Positions 9,469 to 17,944 of a DNA stretch of 64,000 bases are shown piece by piece. The position numbers were made by a program, and so were the translations under genes. The DNA is from Moraxella sp. GTDB lineage: Bacteria; Pseudomonadota; Gammaproteobacteria; Pseudomonadales; Moraxellaceae. Every line of letters starts with the position of its first letter. The first letter of the stretch is position 1. The notes below the pieces were generated by a model, which was not told the DNA's origin, did no database searches, and saw nothing but the letters and a program-made list of their open reading frames with translations. The stretch lies in the NCBI GenBank assembly GCA_030530785.1, contig JAUMUJ010000001.1, positions 62,001 to 126,000 of the forward strand. The letters are read 5' to 3'.

Positions 9469-10413
9469 TTAAATCAGCCCCAAGGCTTCTACCAATTCTT
9501 TGTTGGGTGTGATGTTATTCATGCTATAAAAATGCAGACTTGGCACGCCTTCGGCAATGAGTTTTTCGCACAGTTTTATTACCACATCAAAACCAAATTG
9601 ACGAATGGATTTATTGTCATCGCCATAATCGGCCAATTGCTTTCGGATATAGCGTGGAATGTCCGCCCCTGCACTGTCGGCAAAGCGAATGAGATTACTT
9701 GCCTTAGTAATCGGCATAATCCCTGCAATGATGGGGAATTTGTCTTGATGAATACCCCGTTTAGCCAGCTCATCACGCAAATATAAATAACTGTCCACAT
9801 TATAAAAAAACTGCGTAATCGCTTCATTTGCCCCTGCATGATATTTATCAGCAAGCACATCAATGTCGGCTTTAAAACTTCTTGCTTGGGGGTGCATTTC
9901 AGGATAGGCAGCGACTTTGATGTTAAAATGCTCGCCACTATGCTCACGGATGTATTTGACCAAATCTAAGGCAAAGGGCAATTCGCCATAACCCACTTGA
10001 CCACTTGGCAAATCGCCACGCAAAGCAACGACGCGATTAACACCCAAACCTTTATAATAATCCAGCAATTCACCAATTTGGGTCTTAGTATCGCCAATGC
10101 ACGACATATGCGGAACAATGGGTGTGGCAGATTTTTCTGACAGCGACTTGACAATGCCCAGTGTGCGTTCACGAGTTGAGCCACCCGCCCCGTAAGTTAC
10201 GCTAAAATATTTGGGGTTTAGGGCATTTAACATCTCAAAGGTGTCAAGTAATCTGGTTTGGGCTTCGTCTGTTTTTGTGGGAAAAAATTCAAACGAAAAG
10301 GGTGTTTTTTTATCGTTCATCTGAATGGTTTTTGGGGTGTTTTGTAATTCTGATTTAACAGAATTTAATAAGTATTCAATGTCGTTAAGACGATTTAAAA
10401 GGGATTGGGTCAT
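9469..10413 (-). CDS. metF: 5,10-methylenetetrahydrofolate reductase
   Basis: 314 residues. MetF reduces methylene-THF to methyl-THF for methionine synthesis, using FAD and NADH. The TIM-barrel signatures are visible: FSFEFFPTKT (about residue 38, catalytic Glu), FSVTYGAGGSTRERT, VALRGDLP, KVAAYPEMHP and FFYNVDSY. About 30 residues precede the barrel, slightly longer than E. coli MetF. It lies downstream of ahcY, so two methyl-cycle genes are near each other, but a terminator and two accessory genes separate them. The start codon is one base from the stop of a PIN-domain remnant. Confidence 0.97.
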   Translation of the reverse strand: MTQSLLNRLNDIEYLLNSVKSELQNTPKTIQMNDKKTPFSFEFFPTKTDEAQTRLLDTFEMLNALNPKYFSVTYGAGGSTRERTLGIVKSLSEKSATPIVPHMSCIGDTKTQIGELLDYYKGLGVNRVVALRGDLPSGQVGYGELPFALDLVKYIREHSGEHFNIKVAAYPEMHPQARSFKADIDVLADKYHAGANEAITQFFYNVDSYLYLRDELAKRGIHQDKFPIIAGIMPITKASNLIRFADSAGADIPRYIRKQLADYGDDNKSIRQFGFDVVIKLCEKLIAEGVPSLHFYSMNNITPNKELVEALGLI

Positions 10414-10414
10414 G

Positions 10415-10650
10415 TTATTTCTCAGGGTTGATGATGGTTAAAAAAGGATGATCTTGAAAACCTTTGGTATTGACAGTATAAATACCGTTGTCTTTTAGGG
10501 TAGCACAAATGGCGGTAAATGGTGTTGATGAATTCAATCAATGTTTGGTGGGGAATGCAAATATTTCTTTAATTGATAAATTAAAAAATCCTTCGCTTTA
10601 TTGTGATAAGGATTATCAGCATATACCAAAATATTGGTATCTATCGCCAT
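10415..10650 (-). pseudogene. degenerate PIN-domain (VapC-like) toxin gene
   Basis: ATG 10650 opens MAIDTNILVYADNPYHNKA, the classical N-terminal PIN motif with the first catalytic Asp, then hits a stop near SPPNID. A second frame carries IPHQTLIEFINTI. A third carries TAICATLKDNGIYTVNTK then GFQDHPFLTIINPEK to the stop at 10415, the typical PIN C-terminus. At about 78 codons in three frames, with the middle missing, it is frameshifted and internally deleted. Bases 10651-10736 may hold the end of its antitoxin (reads KSIYDEARDRHLNNNW), but that is uncertain. Confidence 0.75.
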
Positions 10651-10736
10651 CTTTTGTCCAATTATTATTTAAATGTCTGTCACGTGCTTCATCATAAATA
10701 CTCTTTTTTGCCAAGAATGATGTCGCTACTTTTAAA

Positions 10737-11084
10737 TCAATCCAATATTGCTCGTGAAAAAATATCCAAAATCAATTCATCATTTTCACAGGCATTTTTA
10801 AAGGCGACGATAAATTCTTTTAGGGCATTGTTGTTTTGAGAATAAGCACAAAACATACTGCTTTCACTGTCAAAGTGAATTTTATCTGCCAAATGGGGCA
10901 TTTTTTCATTCAAAAACACAACCGCCAACGATTGCCAATCATAGCCAGAGCCTTCAAAACCTTCATCGGCACGGCTGTCAAAAACAAACTGCTGATAGTC
11001 GCCCACATCGTTCATTATCACAGAAACACTGTGGTCATGCTCCACCCATTTAAATGGGCGAATTTGTGTATTAACATCGCTCAT
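10737..11084 (-). CDS. Imm51-like immunity protein (orphan)
   Basis: 115 residues from ATG 11084, with GGAAAAA upstream. The sequence carries SRADEGFEGSGYDWQSLA, HFDSESSMFCAYS and a C-terminal FKNACENDELILDIFSRA, which I recognise as the Imm51 immunity family of polymorphic toxin systems. Such proteins protect against a cognate contact-dependent or secreted toxin. No toxin gene is beside it: metF, ahcY and a PIN remnant are the neighbours. It follows the ahcY terminator directly, so it either has its own promoter inside that hairpin region or is read through. Confidence 0.75.
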   Translation of the reverse strand: MSDVNTQIRPFKWVEHDHSVSVIMNDVGDYQQFVFDSRADEGFEGSGYDWQSLAVVFLNEKMPHLADKIHFDSESSMFCAYSQNNNALKEFIVAFKNACENDELILDIFSRAILD

Positions 11085-11104
11085 CATTTTTTCCACTAAA
11101 AAAC

Positions 11105-11142
11105 TAAAAAGATGGTAAAAGTGGCACAATACCACTTTTACC
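11105..11142 (-). terminator. rho-independent terminator after ahcY
   Basis: Perfect 11-base-pair stem GGTAAAAGTGG / CCACTTTTACC with a seven-base loop, followed on the minus strand by a T-rich tail. It lies 20 bases past the ahcY stop. Confidence 0.85.
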
Positions 11143-11161
11143 ACTTAACTTAATTTAGTAA

Positions 11162-12550
11162 TCAGTACTTGTACTCATCTGCCTTAAAAGGGCCTTCCAC
11201 ATTTACGCCCAGATAATCTGCTTGCTCTTGGGTTAGCTTGGTTATCACGCCATTAAAGCCTACGACCATAGCAGCGGCAACCTCTTCGTCCAGTTTTTTG
11301 GGTAGGACTTTAACATAGACTTTGCCCTGCTTTTCGTCAGTTGGTAGGTTGGCAAATTTTTCTTTGTACAGATGAATCTGGGCAAGCACTTGGTTGGCAA
11401 ATGAGCCGTCCATAATCCGAGATGGGTGTCCTGTGGCATTGCCTAAGTTCACAAGGCGACCTTCGGACAAGACGATAAGGTAATCCGACTCATCATTTGA
11501 GCGATAGACTTGATGAACTTGGGGCTTGACTTCTACCCATTGCCAGTTTTTACGCATAAAGTCGGTGTCAATCTCGGTGTCAAAATGCCCGATGTTACAC
11601 ACAACGGCGGTGGATTTTAGGGCTTTTAACATTTCGCTGTTGCACACATGATAGTTGCCTGTGGTGGTAACGACAAGGTCGGTATCTTGGAGCAATGCGG
11701 TATTGACCCCTTGATTTTGTTCGCCATTGACAAAGGGCGACACCAGCTCATAACCGTCCATGCACGCTTGCATGGCACAAATGGGGTCAATCTCGCTGAC
11801 ACGTACAATCATGCCTTCTTGGCGTAGGCTTTGGGCGGAGCCTTTGCCCACATCGCCATAACCAATCACCAACGCACGCCGACCCGATAAAAGCATATCC
11901 GTACCACGCTTGATGGCATCGTTTAGAGAGTGGCGACAGCCGTATTTGTTGTCATTTTTGGATTTGGTAACGGCATCATTGACGTTAATGGCGGGGACTT
12001 TTAATGTGCCTTTGCCAAGCATTTCAATCAAACGGTGTACGCCTGTGGTGGTCTCTTCGGAAATGCCGTGAATGCTGTCTAGCATTTGTGGGTATTTGTC
12101 ATGAATGAGTGCAGTCAAATCGCCACCGTCATCTAAGATGAGATTGGCATCCCACAGTTTGCCGCCTTTGTGGATTTGTTGCTCCAAGCACCACTGGTAC
12201 TCTTCTTCGGTTTCGCCCTTCCATGCAAACACGGGGATACCTGCTTGGGCGATGGCGGCGGCGGCGTGGTCTTGGGTGCTAAAAATATTGCACGAAGTCC
12301 AGCGAACTTCTGCCCCAAGTGCCACCAGCGTTTCAATCAGCACTGCCGTTTGAATGGTCATGTGGATACAGCCCACAATCTTTGCCCCTGCTAGGGGTTG
12401 CTCACTTGCGTAGCGTTTGCGAATGCCCATCAGAGCAGGCATTTCGGTTTCGGCAAGTTTAATCTCTTTGCGACCAAAATCGGCAAGGCCAATATCGGCG
12501 ACTTTGTAGTCTTTAAATTCTTGGGCGGTAAATGCAGACACTGCGTCCAC
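11162..12550 (-). CDS. ahcY: S-adenosylhomocysteinase
   Basis: 462 residues, normal family length. It hydrolyses S-adenosylhomocysteine to adenosine and homocysteine, using tightly bound NAD. The conserved blocks [31 protein letters not shown], the NAD motif [12 protein letters not shown] (about residue 230) and the C-terminal PFKADEYKY are all present. There are internal insertions typical of the proteobacterial form. Expression is probably controlled by the SAH riboswitch at 12581-12655, which would turn the gene on when its toxic substrate builds up. A strong terminator follows. Confidence 0.98.
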   Translation of the reverse strand: MDAVSAFTAQEFKDYKVADIGLADFGRKEIKLAETEMPALMGIRKRYASEQPLAGAKIVGCIHMTIQTAVLIETLVALGAEVRWTSCNIFSTQDHAAAAIAQAGIPVFAWKGETEEEYQWCLEQQIHKGGKLWDANLILDDGGDLTALIHDKYPQMLDSIHGISEETTTGVHRLIEMLGKGTLKVPAINVNDAVTKSKNDNKYGCRHSLNDAIKRGTDMLLSGRRALVIGYGDVGKGSAQSLRQEGMIVRVSEIDPICAMQACMDGYELVSPFVNGEQNQGVNTALLQDTDLVVTTTGNYHVCNSEMLKALKSTAVVCNIGHFDTEIDTDFMRKNWQWVEVKPQVHQVYRSNDESDYLIVLSEGRLVNLGNATGHPSRIMDGSFANQVLAQIHLYKEKFANLPTDEKQGKVYVKVLPKKLDEEVAAAMVVGFNGVITKLTQEQADYLGVNVEGPFKADEYKY

Positions 12551-12580
12551 TCCTATATGATAAAAAATGAGAAAATAACG

Positions 12581-12655
12581 CAGATGTCGTTGTTTTGTTC
12601 TTTTAAAAAGAACGCCAAGCCTGACCGAAAATCGGGTGCAACATCTCTTGGATGA
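12581..12655 (-). promoter_or_regulatory. SAH riboswitch upstream of ahcY
   Basis: Read on the minus strand from the -10: CCAAG (P1), then AGATGTTGC, a CCGA/TCGG hairpin (P2), TCAGG, CTTGG (P1 partner), a GTTCTT/AAGAAC hairpin, then CAACGACATCT, which can pair back with AGATGTTG as the pseudoknot. Order and core bases match the known S-adenosylhomocysteine riboswitch, known to sit ahead of ahcY. About 30 bases separate it from the start codon. This is an on-switch class. Confidence 0.85.
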
Positions 12656-12661
12656 CCTATC

Positions 12662-12690
12662 ATTATAACAAAATTTTTAGGCGGGTTAAA
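12662..12690 (-). promoter_or_regulatory. ahcY promoter
   Basis: Perfect TATAAT at 12662-12667 (minus), a few bases ahead of the riboswitch. The -35 region near 12685-12690 (TTTAAC) is poor. Confidence 0.6.
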
Positions 12691-12693
12691 GAT

Positions 12694-12719
12694 AAAACCG
12701 CCAAAGCTGGCGGTTTTTT
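12694..12719 (-). terminator. rho-independent terminator after the TonB-dependent receptor gene
   Basis: Stem AAAACCGCC / GGCGGTTTT with a six-base loop and T tails on both strands, 12 bases past the stop of the receptor gene and just upstream of the ahcY promoter. Confidence 0.85.
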
Positions 12720-12731
12720 ATGGTAAGTGGG

Positions 12732-14582
12732 TTAGTAGCCAAACGTTATGCCGATGTTGGCTTGGCGACCGCCATGACGATAATAAACGCCATCAACACT
12801 GCCTTCATAGGCGGTAGTATATCGGACGTTGCCAGCATTTTCTATGCTGGTGAACAGTTTGACTTGGTTATTTATGTGCCAATGAGCATTAACATCTAAG
12901 GTGGCATGACCTGCATTGTGATAATCTGCTGACCAGTCTTTTGATTTTGATTTGGCATGAATGGTGGTGCTAAGACCGTATTGTCCGTTATCCAAACCCA
13001 GTGTCAGTACGCCATGATGACGAGAGCGACGAGACAAATCTTGTTTGGTGGTGTCATTTTTTGGCTGAACATAGTGATAGCCTGCCTTGACAAAATAGTC
13101 GTCTTGTCGCCATGTTGCTGACAACTCGCCACCGGTTAATTTGGCTTTATCAATGTTGATGTTTTTAGATCCAGACCAAGCGATGAGATTATCCACTTTG
13201 GTGTGATAAGCCGAAATGCCCAGTGTGGTATTTTTGCCTAATTTTTGGTCTAAGCCGATTTCATAAGAAAGGCTTTCTTCGGGTTTTAGGTCGGGATTTG
13301 CTCCCCAAGCGGTGGCGTAAAGCTGGTTGGTGGTGGGAGCGTTAAACGCTGAACCGATGTTGGTATAAACACTGGTATTTGGCGTAAAGTGATAACGAAC
13401 TGCCCCTTGACCGACCGTTTGTGTGCCATATTTGTCATTGTCTTCTAGACGTATGCCAACTTGGGTATTGATTTTGTCCGAATGGTATTGGTGTTGAGCA
13501 AAATACCCTGTGCTTTTGACAGTTTCATCGTAGCGGACATCACTCCATGCACTGGCACTATAAACATCGCCTTGTAGTTTTTGGTGGGTAATGCCAAGCA
13601 GGATATTTTGTTGGGGGGAAAATCTATAAGTGCCATAAATTTCTGCTTCTTGGGTGGTGTTATGCACAAAGTCGTATTGATTTTGAGCATTTGGGTTGTT
13701 TTGGTTCAGCTCGTCTTTAAATTGAGATAGGCGGGTGTTTAAAGAAAACTGCTCATTAAGGTCAAGCTGTCCTTTTAGGTTGATGCTTTGATTTTTAAAA
13801 TCGTGAGACAGCTCATCATACCCCACGCCCCATGCATAGCCCACATATTCATTAGTGCCTTGATTATGAGATAGGTCTGCCGACAGATGAACTTTATCGT
13901 TTTTGTAGCCGATTTTTGCACTGCCACCTTTTTGGTCGTAGCTGGCATTTTTATCAAAGGCAATCTCGCCAACCACAGGCGTGCCATCACTTTCTAAACG
14001 TTGTCCACGAAGTTGTGCATAAAGACCGTTATCCGCCACAAAATCGCCACCCACGATCGCTTTGTAAGTATTGTTTTCACCATAAATGCCCGTGATAAAA
14101 CCGCCTGTTTTGACAGGGGTTTTTGAAACCATTTGTACCACGCCACCGATGGCATCGCTACCATACAGTACCGATGATGCTCCTTTTTGGATTTCTATGC
14201 GTTCAATGTCGGTCAAATCCAAAAACGACAAACTTGCCGAACCTGTGGACGCACCATTTAGACGTACGCCATCACGCAAAACCAGCGTATGACTTGAATT
14301 TGTGCCACGCAAAAACACCGATGATGTTTGACCCATGCCACCACTTTGCACCATATTGACAGAAGCGTCTTGTTTTAAGATATCGTTTAGGTTGGCGATG
14401 GGGTTTTTTTGAATGTCCGTCTCGCCAATCACCGCCACCCGAGCAGGGGTTTGGCTTGATGTTTGGGGGCTGCGGCTGACCGTGATGTTAATGGGGTCAA
14501 GCTCCACATGGGGGGTGTTTGCCATGACGGCGGTTGGGGAGAGCAGTAGGGCGATGGACGCCTTTAAAGTCATCTTAGACAT
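12732..14582 (-). CDS. btuB: TonB-dependent outer-membrane receptor (BtuB-like)
   Basis: 616 residues from ATG 14582 (MSKMTLKA); the longer frame to 14657 covers the promoter and lacks a signal sequence at its start. The signal peptide ends VMA before NTPHVEL. A TonB-box-like INITVSR is followed by the plug domain (LNDILKQDASVNMVQSGG, FLRGTNSSHTLVLRDGVRL, SVLYGSDAIGGVV). A 22-strand barrel ends in the aromatic GITFGY. Plug and barrel resemble BtuB, the cobalamin receptor, but the substrate is not proven. I looked for a cobalamin riboswitch upstream and did not see one. Confidence 0.85.
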   Translation of the reverse strand: MSKMTLKASIALLLSPTAVMANTPHVELDPINITVSRSPQTSSQTPARVAVIGETDIQKNPIANLNDILKQDASVNMVQSGGMGQTSSVFLRGTNSSHTLVLRDGVRLNGASTGSASLSFLDLTDIERIEIQKGASSVLYGSDAIGGVVQMVSKTPVKTGGFITGIYGENNTYKAIVGGDFVADNGLYAQLRGQRLESDGTPVVGEIAFDKNASYDQKGGSAKIGYKNDKVHLSADLSHNQGTNEYVGYAWGVGYDELSHDFKNQSINLKGQLDLNEQFSLNTRLSQFKDELNQNNPNAQNQYDFVHNTTQEAEIYGTYRFSPQQNILLGITHQKLQGDVYSASAWSDVRYDETVKSTGYFAQHQYHSDKINTQVGIRLEDNDKYGTQTVGQGAVRYHFTPNTSVYTNIGSAFNAPTTNQLYATAWGANPDLKPEESLSYEIGLDQKLGKNTTLGISAYHTKVDNLIAWSGSKNINIDKAKLTGGELSATWRQDDYFVKAGYHYVQPKNDTTKQDLSRRSRHHGVLTLGLDNGQYGLSTTIHAKSKSKDWSADYHNAGHATLDVNAHWHINNQVKLFTSIENAGNVRYTTAYEGSVDGVYYRHGGRQANIGITFGY

Positions 14583-14612
14583 AAATGAACCTAACATCAA
14601 AACAAAAGCGTT

Positions 14613-14618
14613 ATTATA
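14613..14618 (-). promoter_or_regulatory. probable -10 of the receptor gene
   Basis: TATAAT on the minus strand, 30 bases ahead of ATG 14582. The -35 region is a T-rich run without a clear match. The remaining divergent region, 14619-14859, shows no recognisable element. Confidence 0.5.
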
Positions 14619-14859
14619 CCGAAAAGATAGACTTAAAAAAATATCAATATTTGCCATTTTTAGTGAAAAATCTTCATGATAAAATGAATTTTTCTAAAAA
14701 TATTCCATGCCCTGATGGCTTGCTAATGCACCATGGAAATGATAATATGGCAAAATTGTTTTGCTGATGGGTAAATTTATCGGTAATCTGTGGTTATTTA
14801 TATGACGACCGCCAAACGCTAAACGCAAAAATGGTGGTAAATGCAAATGGGAGTGTTTG

Positions 14860-15192
14860 ATGAATGCGGGGTATTATTGGTTAATTGTTGCCATCATTAC
14901 AGATGTGTTTTCTACGTTTTTATCTGCCAAAGCCAACGGGCTTGAAAATAAATGGGAGCAAGGATTGGCATTGTTGCTTTATATTGCATCTTTTGCGTGT
15001 GCTGCCATTGCCTTAAAATATATGCAAACGGGCATTTTGTATGTGCTTTGGTCGGGCTTGGGTGTGTTGGCAACCGCTTTGTTGGGCAGGGTTTATTTGG
15101 GGCAGGTAATTGATACGGCAGGCTGGATAGGCATCGGTTTTATTGTGATGGGGTTGGTCATCATCAGTCAGTTTTCGGTGATTGACCGCTAA
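14860..15192 (+). CDS. small multidrug resistance (SMR) family transporter, atypical
   Basis: 110 residues with four transmembrane helices, the length of EmrE-type proteins, from ATG 14860 (GGGAG upstream; a TTG at 14857 is also possible). Conserved SMR features are present: YIASFACAAIALKYMQTGI and LWSGLGV (the helix 3 WSG). The essential membrane glutamate of helix 1 (E14 in EmrE) aligns with an aspartate here: AIITDVFST against AILAEVIGT. SMR proteins exchange protons for lipophilic cations or guanidinium as dimers. Monocistronic, with a strong terminator. Confidence 0.9.
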   Translation: MNAGYYWLIVAIITDVFSTFLSAKANGLENKWEQGLALLLYIASFACAAIALKYMQTGILYVLWSGLGVLATALLGRVYLGQVIDTAGWIGIGFIVMGLVIISQFSVIDR

Positions 15193-15194
15193 AT

Positions 15195-15227
15195 AAAAAA
15201 GAGAAAAGGTGTACTTTTCTCTTTTTT
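15195..15227. terminator. bidirectional rho-independent terminator
   Basis: Perfect 14-base-pair stem AAAAAAGAGAAAAG / CTTTTCTCTTTTTT with a five-base loop, between the convergent SMR gene and the dehydrogenase gene. It works on either strand. Confidence 0.9.
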
Positions 15228-15240
15228 GGTGTGTTGAGCG

Positions 15241-16626
15241 TTAATCAAAAATTTTACCTTGATTCATGATGCCGTTGGGGTCAAATACCGCTTTGACTGC
15301 TTTCATGTATTCAATTTCAGTAGGCGAGCGGGTGTAGTCTAGATATGGCTTTTTAGTCATGCCCACACCATGCTCGGCAGAGATTGAGCCTTTGTATTTT
15401 TTAACGGTTTCAAAGACGTATTTATTGACTGTTTGGCATTTGGCAAAAAAGTCGTCTTTGGTGAGATTATCAGGCTTTAGGATATTTAGGTGTAAGTTCC
15501 CATCGCCAATATGTCCAAACCAACAAATCTCAAAATCAGGATAGTTGTCTTTAACAATCGTTTCAATGTCGCTGATAAAATTACCCAAATGCGTAATCAG
15601 GACTGACACGTCATTTTTATAAGGGGTAAATACCGAGATGGTCTCTGAGATGCTTTCACGCAATTTCCATAGTTCGTGAAGTTGCCCGACGCTTTGGCTC
15701 ATCACGCCGTCTTCTATCAGGCCATCTTCGGCACAAGTTTCAAACACGCTCATGGCGGTGTCTAGCACGTCATCGGATACGGCTTCAAATTCTAGTAACA
15801 CATAAAAAGGCGTACGGCTCTCAAAAGGTTCTTTGGCGTGTCCTGCGGTCAGTACTTTATCAAGTGCCACTTGGTCAAAAAATTCAAAAGCGGTCAAATT
15901 TAACGCCTTGCCAAATCTGTCAAGAAGTGTTACTACTGAACCAAAATCAGGCACGCCCAGTACCATTGCGGTTAAGTTAATGGGCTGTTTTTCAAGTTTA
16001 ATCAGAGCCTTAGTTACAAAGCCAAGCGTGCCTTCTGCTCCGATAAACAAATGACGAAAATCATAGCCTGTGGCGTTTTTTAGCATACCGCCATTGAGTT
16101 CTAAAACATCGCCCTTGCCCGTAACGACCGTCAGCCCTAAGATTTGGTTGCGGGTCATGCCATAGCGGATAACCTTAATGCCACCTGCGTTTGTGCCAAT
16201 GTTGCCACCAATCTGACTTGACCCGCTGGACGCAAAATCTACCGCATAGTATAGATTTTTGCTTTCGGCGAACTCTTGCAGGGCTTTGGTAACAACCCCA
16301 GCTTCTACTTCCACCATGCGGTCGGCTTCATAAAACGTGCCAATGGTGTTCATTTTATCAAAACTGACCACCACTTCGCCACGACTTGCCACTGCCCCTG
16401 CGGACAATCCTGTTCGTCCACCGCTTGGCACAAGGCAAACTTGATGCTCATTGGCAAGGCGGACGATGTGGGCAACTTCTTCGGTACTCTTAGGAAAAAC
16501 AATGGCAGATGGGGCAGGAGTAAAATGCTTTGTCCAGTCCTTACCCCAGTTATCTAGACTGTCTGGGTCGGTTTTGATTTGGCTGGGGTCTAACTTTAAA
16601 TTGGCTAAAAATTGCTCTAAGTTCAT
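15241..16626 (-). CDS. FAD-linked D-2-hydroxyacid dehydrogenase (GlcD/D2HGDH type)
   Basis: 461 residues. The N-terminal PCMH-type FAD domain shows VPSGGRTGLSAGA (about 70), ASSGSSQIGGNIGTNAGG (about 133) and GAEGTLGFVTKA (about 195). The C-terminal FAD-oxidase domain contains CWFGHIGDGNLHLN (about 370), the histidine/aspartate metal site, and SAEHGVGMTKKPYL. This is the family of D-lactate, glycolate and D-2-hydroxyglutarate dehydrogenases. The Arg, Gly and length pattern fits D-2-hydroxyglutarate or D-lactate oxidation, but substrate cannot be set from sequence. It stands alone, 30 bases downstream of the SPOR-protein gene on the same strand. Confidence 0.9.
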   Translation of the reverse strand: MNLEQFLANLKLDPSQIKTDPDSLDNWGKDWTKHFTPAPSAIVFPKSTEEVAHIVRLANEHQVCLVPSGGRTGLSAGAVASRGEVVVSFDKMNTIGTFYEADRMVEVEAGVVTKALQEFAESKNLYYAVDFASSGSSQIGGNIGTNAGGIKVIRYGMTRNQILGLTVVTGKGDVLELNGGMLKNATGYDFRHLFIGAEGTLGFVTKALIKLEKQPINLTAMVLGVPDFGSVVTLLDRFGKALNLTAFEFFDQVALDKVLTAGHAKEPFESRTPFYVLLEFEAVSDDVLDTAMSVFETCAEDGLIEDGVMSQSVGQLHELWKLRESISETISVFTPYKNDVSVLITHLGNFISDIETIVKDNYPDFEICWFGHIGDGNLHLNILKPDNLTKDDFFAKCQTVNKYVFETVKKYKGSISAEHGVGMTKKPYLDYTRSPTEIEYMKAVKAVFDPNGIMNQGKIFD

Positions 16627-16656
16627 TGGGTTTACTCGGTTACAATAAAATGGTTG

Positions 16657-17823
16657 TTATTGGGGTTTGTTAATCTCATCAACTTCTTTAACCCACGCTC
16701 CGTCAGTTTTGACTCGGGTGTCTTTGATGATTTTGTTCTTTAAGGTGTTAGCCTCAGCTTCGGTTTTGGCATGACCGACCAGTACTCGTACGCCCCGAGA
16801 TGTCTGACTGGTTTGGACTTTATAGCCTGCTTGGCGGTACTCTTTGGCTAGGGCATTTGCCTTGTCTTTGGGGAGCATGGCAACTTGTACGCTATAATGG
16901 CGTGGTACTTTGTTGCTTTTTTTGGTGTTTGCTTGTTCAGCGGGTTTTTTGTCATCTGCTTTGTTGGTTTTTTGCTGGTTTTGTTTGTCGGCTTGGGTCT
17001 TATTGGCATTGGCACGAGCAATCTTATCCGCTTCGGCTTTTGTGGGGATTTTGATGGTTTTGCCCACCGCCAAAGCATCATGTCGCCCCATGTTGTTAGC
17101 ACTGGCGATGACCGAGACGGGTATGCCATACTGATGAGACAGCTTAATGAGTGTGTCGCCTTGTTTAATGGTGTGTTGCTCTTTATGGGGGGTGGTTTTA
17201 TTGTTTTGGGTGTTTGTGTTTTCTTTGTTGTCTTTTTTGGGTGTGGGTTCTTTGGTTTTATTTTGTTCGCTATTTTGAGTGTTTTGTTTTTTTGTTTGTT
17301 CAGCGGTCAGTCTTTTTTTTTCAGCTTCGGCTTTTTGTCTTTGGGCTTCTTGTTTTTCAGCAAGTTTTTTGGCTTCGGCTTCTTTGGCCTCTTGCTCGGC
17401 TTTTAGGATTTCAGGGCGAGTTTGTACCGTCAAAACAGCAGGCGTGCTGTCGTCTGTGCCTTGGGGGTCTTGTTTGGCTTGTTGGGCTTGTTTTTTTGCA
17501 TCAATCTCTGCTTGGGCTTTTTGTAAGGCATCGGCTTTGGCTTTTTCTTGGGCTTCAAGCAGTGCTTGGGTTTGACGTTCTTGCTCTTGGGTGCGAGCCT
17601 CACGCTCTAAGCGTTTTTGTTCCAAAAGTCGTCTTTCGGTTTCAAGGTCTGTGGTTAAAGGTTGTACGGTTGGACGAGCCACGCTGTCTTGTTTGGCGGT
17701 CATGGCTTTTTCATCAGAGATGGTGGCAGATTCGTTGTGGGTGTTTTTTTGGGTTAAAGCAAATAACGCCACACTCCCACCGAGCAAAAGCGTGCCACCG
17801 AGTACGAGTTGTTTTGAAATCAT
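16657..17823 (-). CDS. LysM and SPOR domain cell-envelope protein
   Basis: 388 residues. An N-terminal anchor (about residues 5-24) is followed by a long, highly charged Glu/Lys/Gln coiled coil (about 60-215). A LysM peptidoglycan-binding module (KQGDTLIKLSHQYGIPV, about 220-262) comes next, then a C-terminal SPOR domain (about 308-380; YSVQVAMLPKDKANALAK). SPOR domains bind denuded septal glycan, so a role in division or septal wall remodelling is likely. The place after accD and folC matches dedD in E. coli, but the added LysM makes it a different architecture. The coiled coil creates long hydrophobic shadow frames on the other strand. Confidence 0.88.
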   Translation of the reverse strand: MISKQLVLGGTLLLGGSVALFALTQKNTHNESATISDEKAMTAKQDSVARPTVQPLTTDLETERRLLEQKRLEREARTQEQERQTQALLEAQEKAKADALQKAQAEIDAKKQAQQAKQDPQGTDDSTPAVLTVQTRPEILKAEQEAKEAEAKKLAEKQEAQRQKAEAEKKRLTAEQTKKQNTQNSEQNKTKEPTPKKDNKENTNTQNNKTTPHKEQHTIKQGDTLIKLSHQYGIPVSVIASANNMGRHDALAVGKTIKIPTKAEADKIARANANKTQADKQNQQKTNKADDKKPAEQANTKKSNKVPRHYSVQVAMLPKDKANALAKEYRQAGYKVQTSQTSRGVRVLVGHAKTEAEANTLKNKIIKDTRVKTDGAWVKEVDEINKPQ

Positions 17824-17944
17824 AATGTTATGCCAGATATTAGTAATGGGTCAAAAATGCCGTTTTATCAGACAAACGGCAAAATTCTCATCATATCTTA
17901 GCATATTTTGTGCCAAATGAGACAATAAATTATTAAAAATTGTT

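Noticed and set aside
10488..10839. Two plus-strand small frames between metF and the Imm51-like gene
   Set aside because: The minus strand of the same bases carries PIN-domain motifs in three frames, so the plus frames are shadows of the remnant.
14583..14859. Possible cobalamin riboswitch upstream of the BtuB-like gene
   Set aside because: I looked for the B12-box and conserved core on the minus strand and did not find them.
16885..17825. Long plus-strand hydrophobic frames (up to 203 codons) resembling membrane proteins
   Set aside because: They are antisense to the Glu/Lys/Gln-rich coiled coil of the SPOR protein, which reads as Phe/Leu/Cys on the other strand.
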